A DNA stretch of 64,000 nt from positions 2,294,001-2,358,000 of the forward strand of contig NZ_CP087132.1 of the NCBI RefSeq assembly GCF_020911885.1, written 5' to 3'. The notes beneath the pieces are model-generated. The model saw only the letters and a list, made by a program, of their open reading frames with translations. It was not told the DNA's origin and searched no databases. A program made the position numbers and the translations under genes. Source of the DNA: Flavobacterium acetivorans. GTDB lineage: Bacteria; Bacteroidota; Bacteroidia; Flavobacteriales; Flavobacteriaceae. Positions 63,326 through 64,000 of this stretch are shown in pieces. The stretch's first letter is position 1. Every line of letters starts with the position of its first letter.

Positions 63326-63994
63326 GTGTTACATAAAAGGGGAAATTTGGATTTAAAATCAGGCAATTTTTGTAATATTGATTTTCAAAATATAAAATTC
63401 TATTCTAAATACAACAATCAATTACTGATGTACGACAATACAGATAATTTTAAACTTTTTTGCCTAGAAGGGGTAAAAGATATAAACGCAACCGCTTCGA
63501 GTGCTATTTTTTATTCATTGGAAAATTTGGCTCTGTATCAGGGAATTACCAATATCTATAAAACCTGTGACAGCATTGAAAGTTTGGAAGAAAGTTTGAG
63601 CGCTTTACTTTATGCCGACCGCCATTTTAAGGATTATGAAATTTTATATCTGGTGTTTGAAGGAGAGGGAAATTCAATCGTTTTGGATGATTATTATTAT
63701 AGTCTTGGAGAAATAGCGGAGTTTTTCGAAGGGAAATTAAGCGGAAAGATTTTGCATTTTGCCAATACTAAACTTTTGGATTTAGATGAAGAAGAAGCGC
63801 AGTATTTCTTGGATGTAACGGGGGCAAAAGCTGTTTCGGGTTATAATAAAAAACAGCCTGTTCTGAGTAGTTTTATCGATAATGAATTTTTTGGTTTTTG
63901 CCAGCAATATGATGATGTGGTTGAAATAGTAGAGGAATTATATGTGCATCATGCTGCGATATGTAATACAATGGGATTTACACTTTACTATTAA
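63326..63994 (+). CDS. Divergent CHAT/caspase-like (DUF6642-like) protein of unknown function
   Basis: A 222-residue protein resembling, from memory of the DUF6642/CHAT-like pattern, a caspase-fold domain. The order is FCLEGV, ITNIYKTC, then YEILYLVFEGEGN, IAEFFEGKLSGKILHF and TGAKAVSGYNKK. In active members the strand after ILYL is followed by HG and the strand after GKIxHF by a Cys. Here those positions read EG and ANTK, so the catalytic pair seems lost. The start is uncertain: GTG at 63326 is the only plausible early codon, with TTG at 63347 an alternative. The stop is 6 bases before the window end. Confidence 0.65.
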   Translation: MLHKRGNLDLKSGNFCNIDFQNIKFYSKYNNQLLMYDNTDNFKLFCLEGVKDINATASSAIFYSLENLALYQGITNIYKTCDSIESLEESLSALLYADRHFKDYEILYLVFEGEGNSIVLDDYYYSLGEIAEFFEGKLSGKILHFANTKLLDLDEEEAQYFLDVTGAKAVSGYNKKQPVLSSFIDNEFFGFCQQYDDVVEIVEELYVHHAAICNTMGFTLYY

Positions 63995-64000
63995 AGAGCA

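Noticed and set aside
1..64000. Prophage, insertion sequence, CRISPR array, tRNA genes
   Set aside because: No transposase, integrase, phage structural gene, regular spaced repeats or cloverleaf sequence was recognised anywhere in the window.

Overview
The window is chromosomal DNA from a Bacteroidota bacterium, most likely a Flavobacterium or close relative. The DNA is AT-rich. Many genes are preceded by the family's characteristic -7 box TAnnTTTG, sometimes with a TTG about 19 bases upstream. There is a SusC/SusD pair, and most proteins are of flavobacterial type. No insertion sequence, prophage, CRISPR array, tRNA or rRNA was seen. One structural RNA, the small signal recognition particle RNA, lies at 53622-53714.

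Layout. 1-6563 (minus strand) holds envelope and redox housekeeping genes: an LptF/LptG permease (cut by the window edge), LolA, FtsK, a DgkA-type lipid kinase, thiol peroxidase, a small helical protein, thioredoxin and a 2-Cys peroxiredoxin. 6704-38125 is a large peptidoglycan (muropeptide) utilisation locus. 38409-63994 returns to unrelated housekeeping and transport genes: amino acid permease, LpxH-like phosphoesterase, chorismate synthase, dicarboxylate symporter, hybrid histidine kinase, Hsp20, DEAD-box helicase, histidine degradation (hutG, hutI), glutaminyl cyclase, transaldolase, fumarylacetoacetase, glyA, miaE, a MacAB-like ABC exporter, and at the end a pentapeptide-repeat protein divergent from a CHAT-like protein.

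The centrepiece is 6704-38125. On the minus strand it carries cytoplasmic NagZ-type GH3, an AmpG-like permease, a DigH-like glycosidase, a NagX/HGSNAT-like acyltransferase, AnmK, a lipoprotein fusing NagZ to an AmiE-type serine hydrolase, a sodium/solute symporter, MurQ, the exo-muramidase NamZ (DUF1343), SusD and SusC. On the plus strand it carries a DeoR-type regulator, an FAD/Fe-S D-2-hydroxyacid dehydrogenase, an esterase, a phosphoesterase-propeller fusion, a GH20 hexosaminidase, a second AmiE-like lipoprotein and a second NamZ. The inferred pathway is: cell-wall fragments are trimmed outside and in the periplasm, SusCD and inner-membrane carriers bring sugars in, AnmK and MurQ turn anhydroMurNAc into GlcNAc-6-phosphate plus D-lactate, and the flavoprotein oxidises the D-lactate. 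The gene set resembles the Bacillus subtilis mur cluster (murQ, amiE, nagZ, namZ) recast in Bacteroidota SusCD form. No MurNAc kinase is visible.

Regulation of the locus can be read from the DNA. Three close copies and one degenerate copy of a 16-bp site, [A/T]TGC-N8-GCA[A/T], flank the DeoR gene. One overlaps the putative susC promoter and one lies just upstream of the putative dehydrogenase promoter. Just after the second namZ, 48 bases encode the last 15 residues of another phosphoesterase-propeller protein, a relic of a lost tandem copy.
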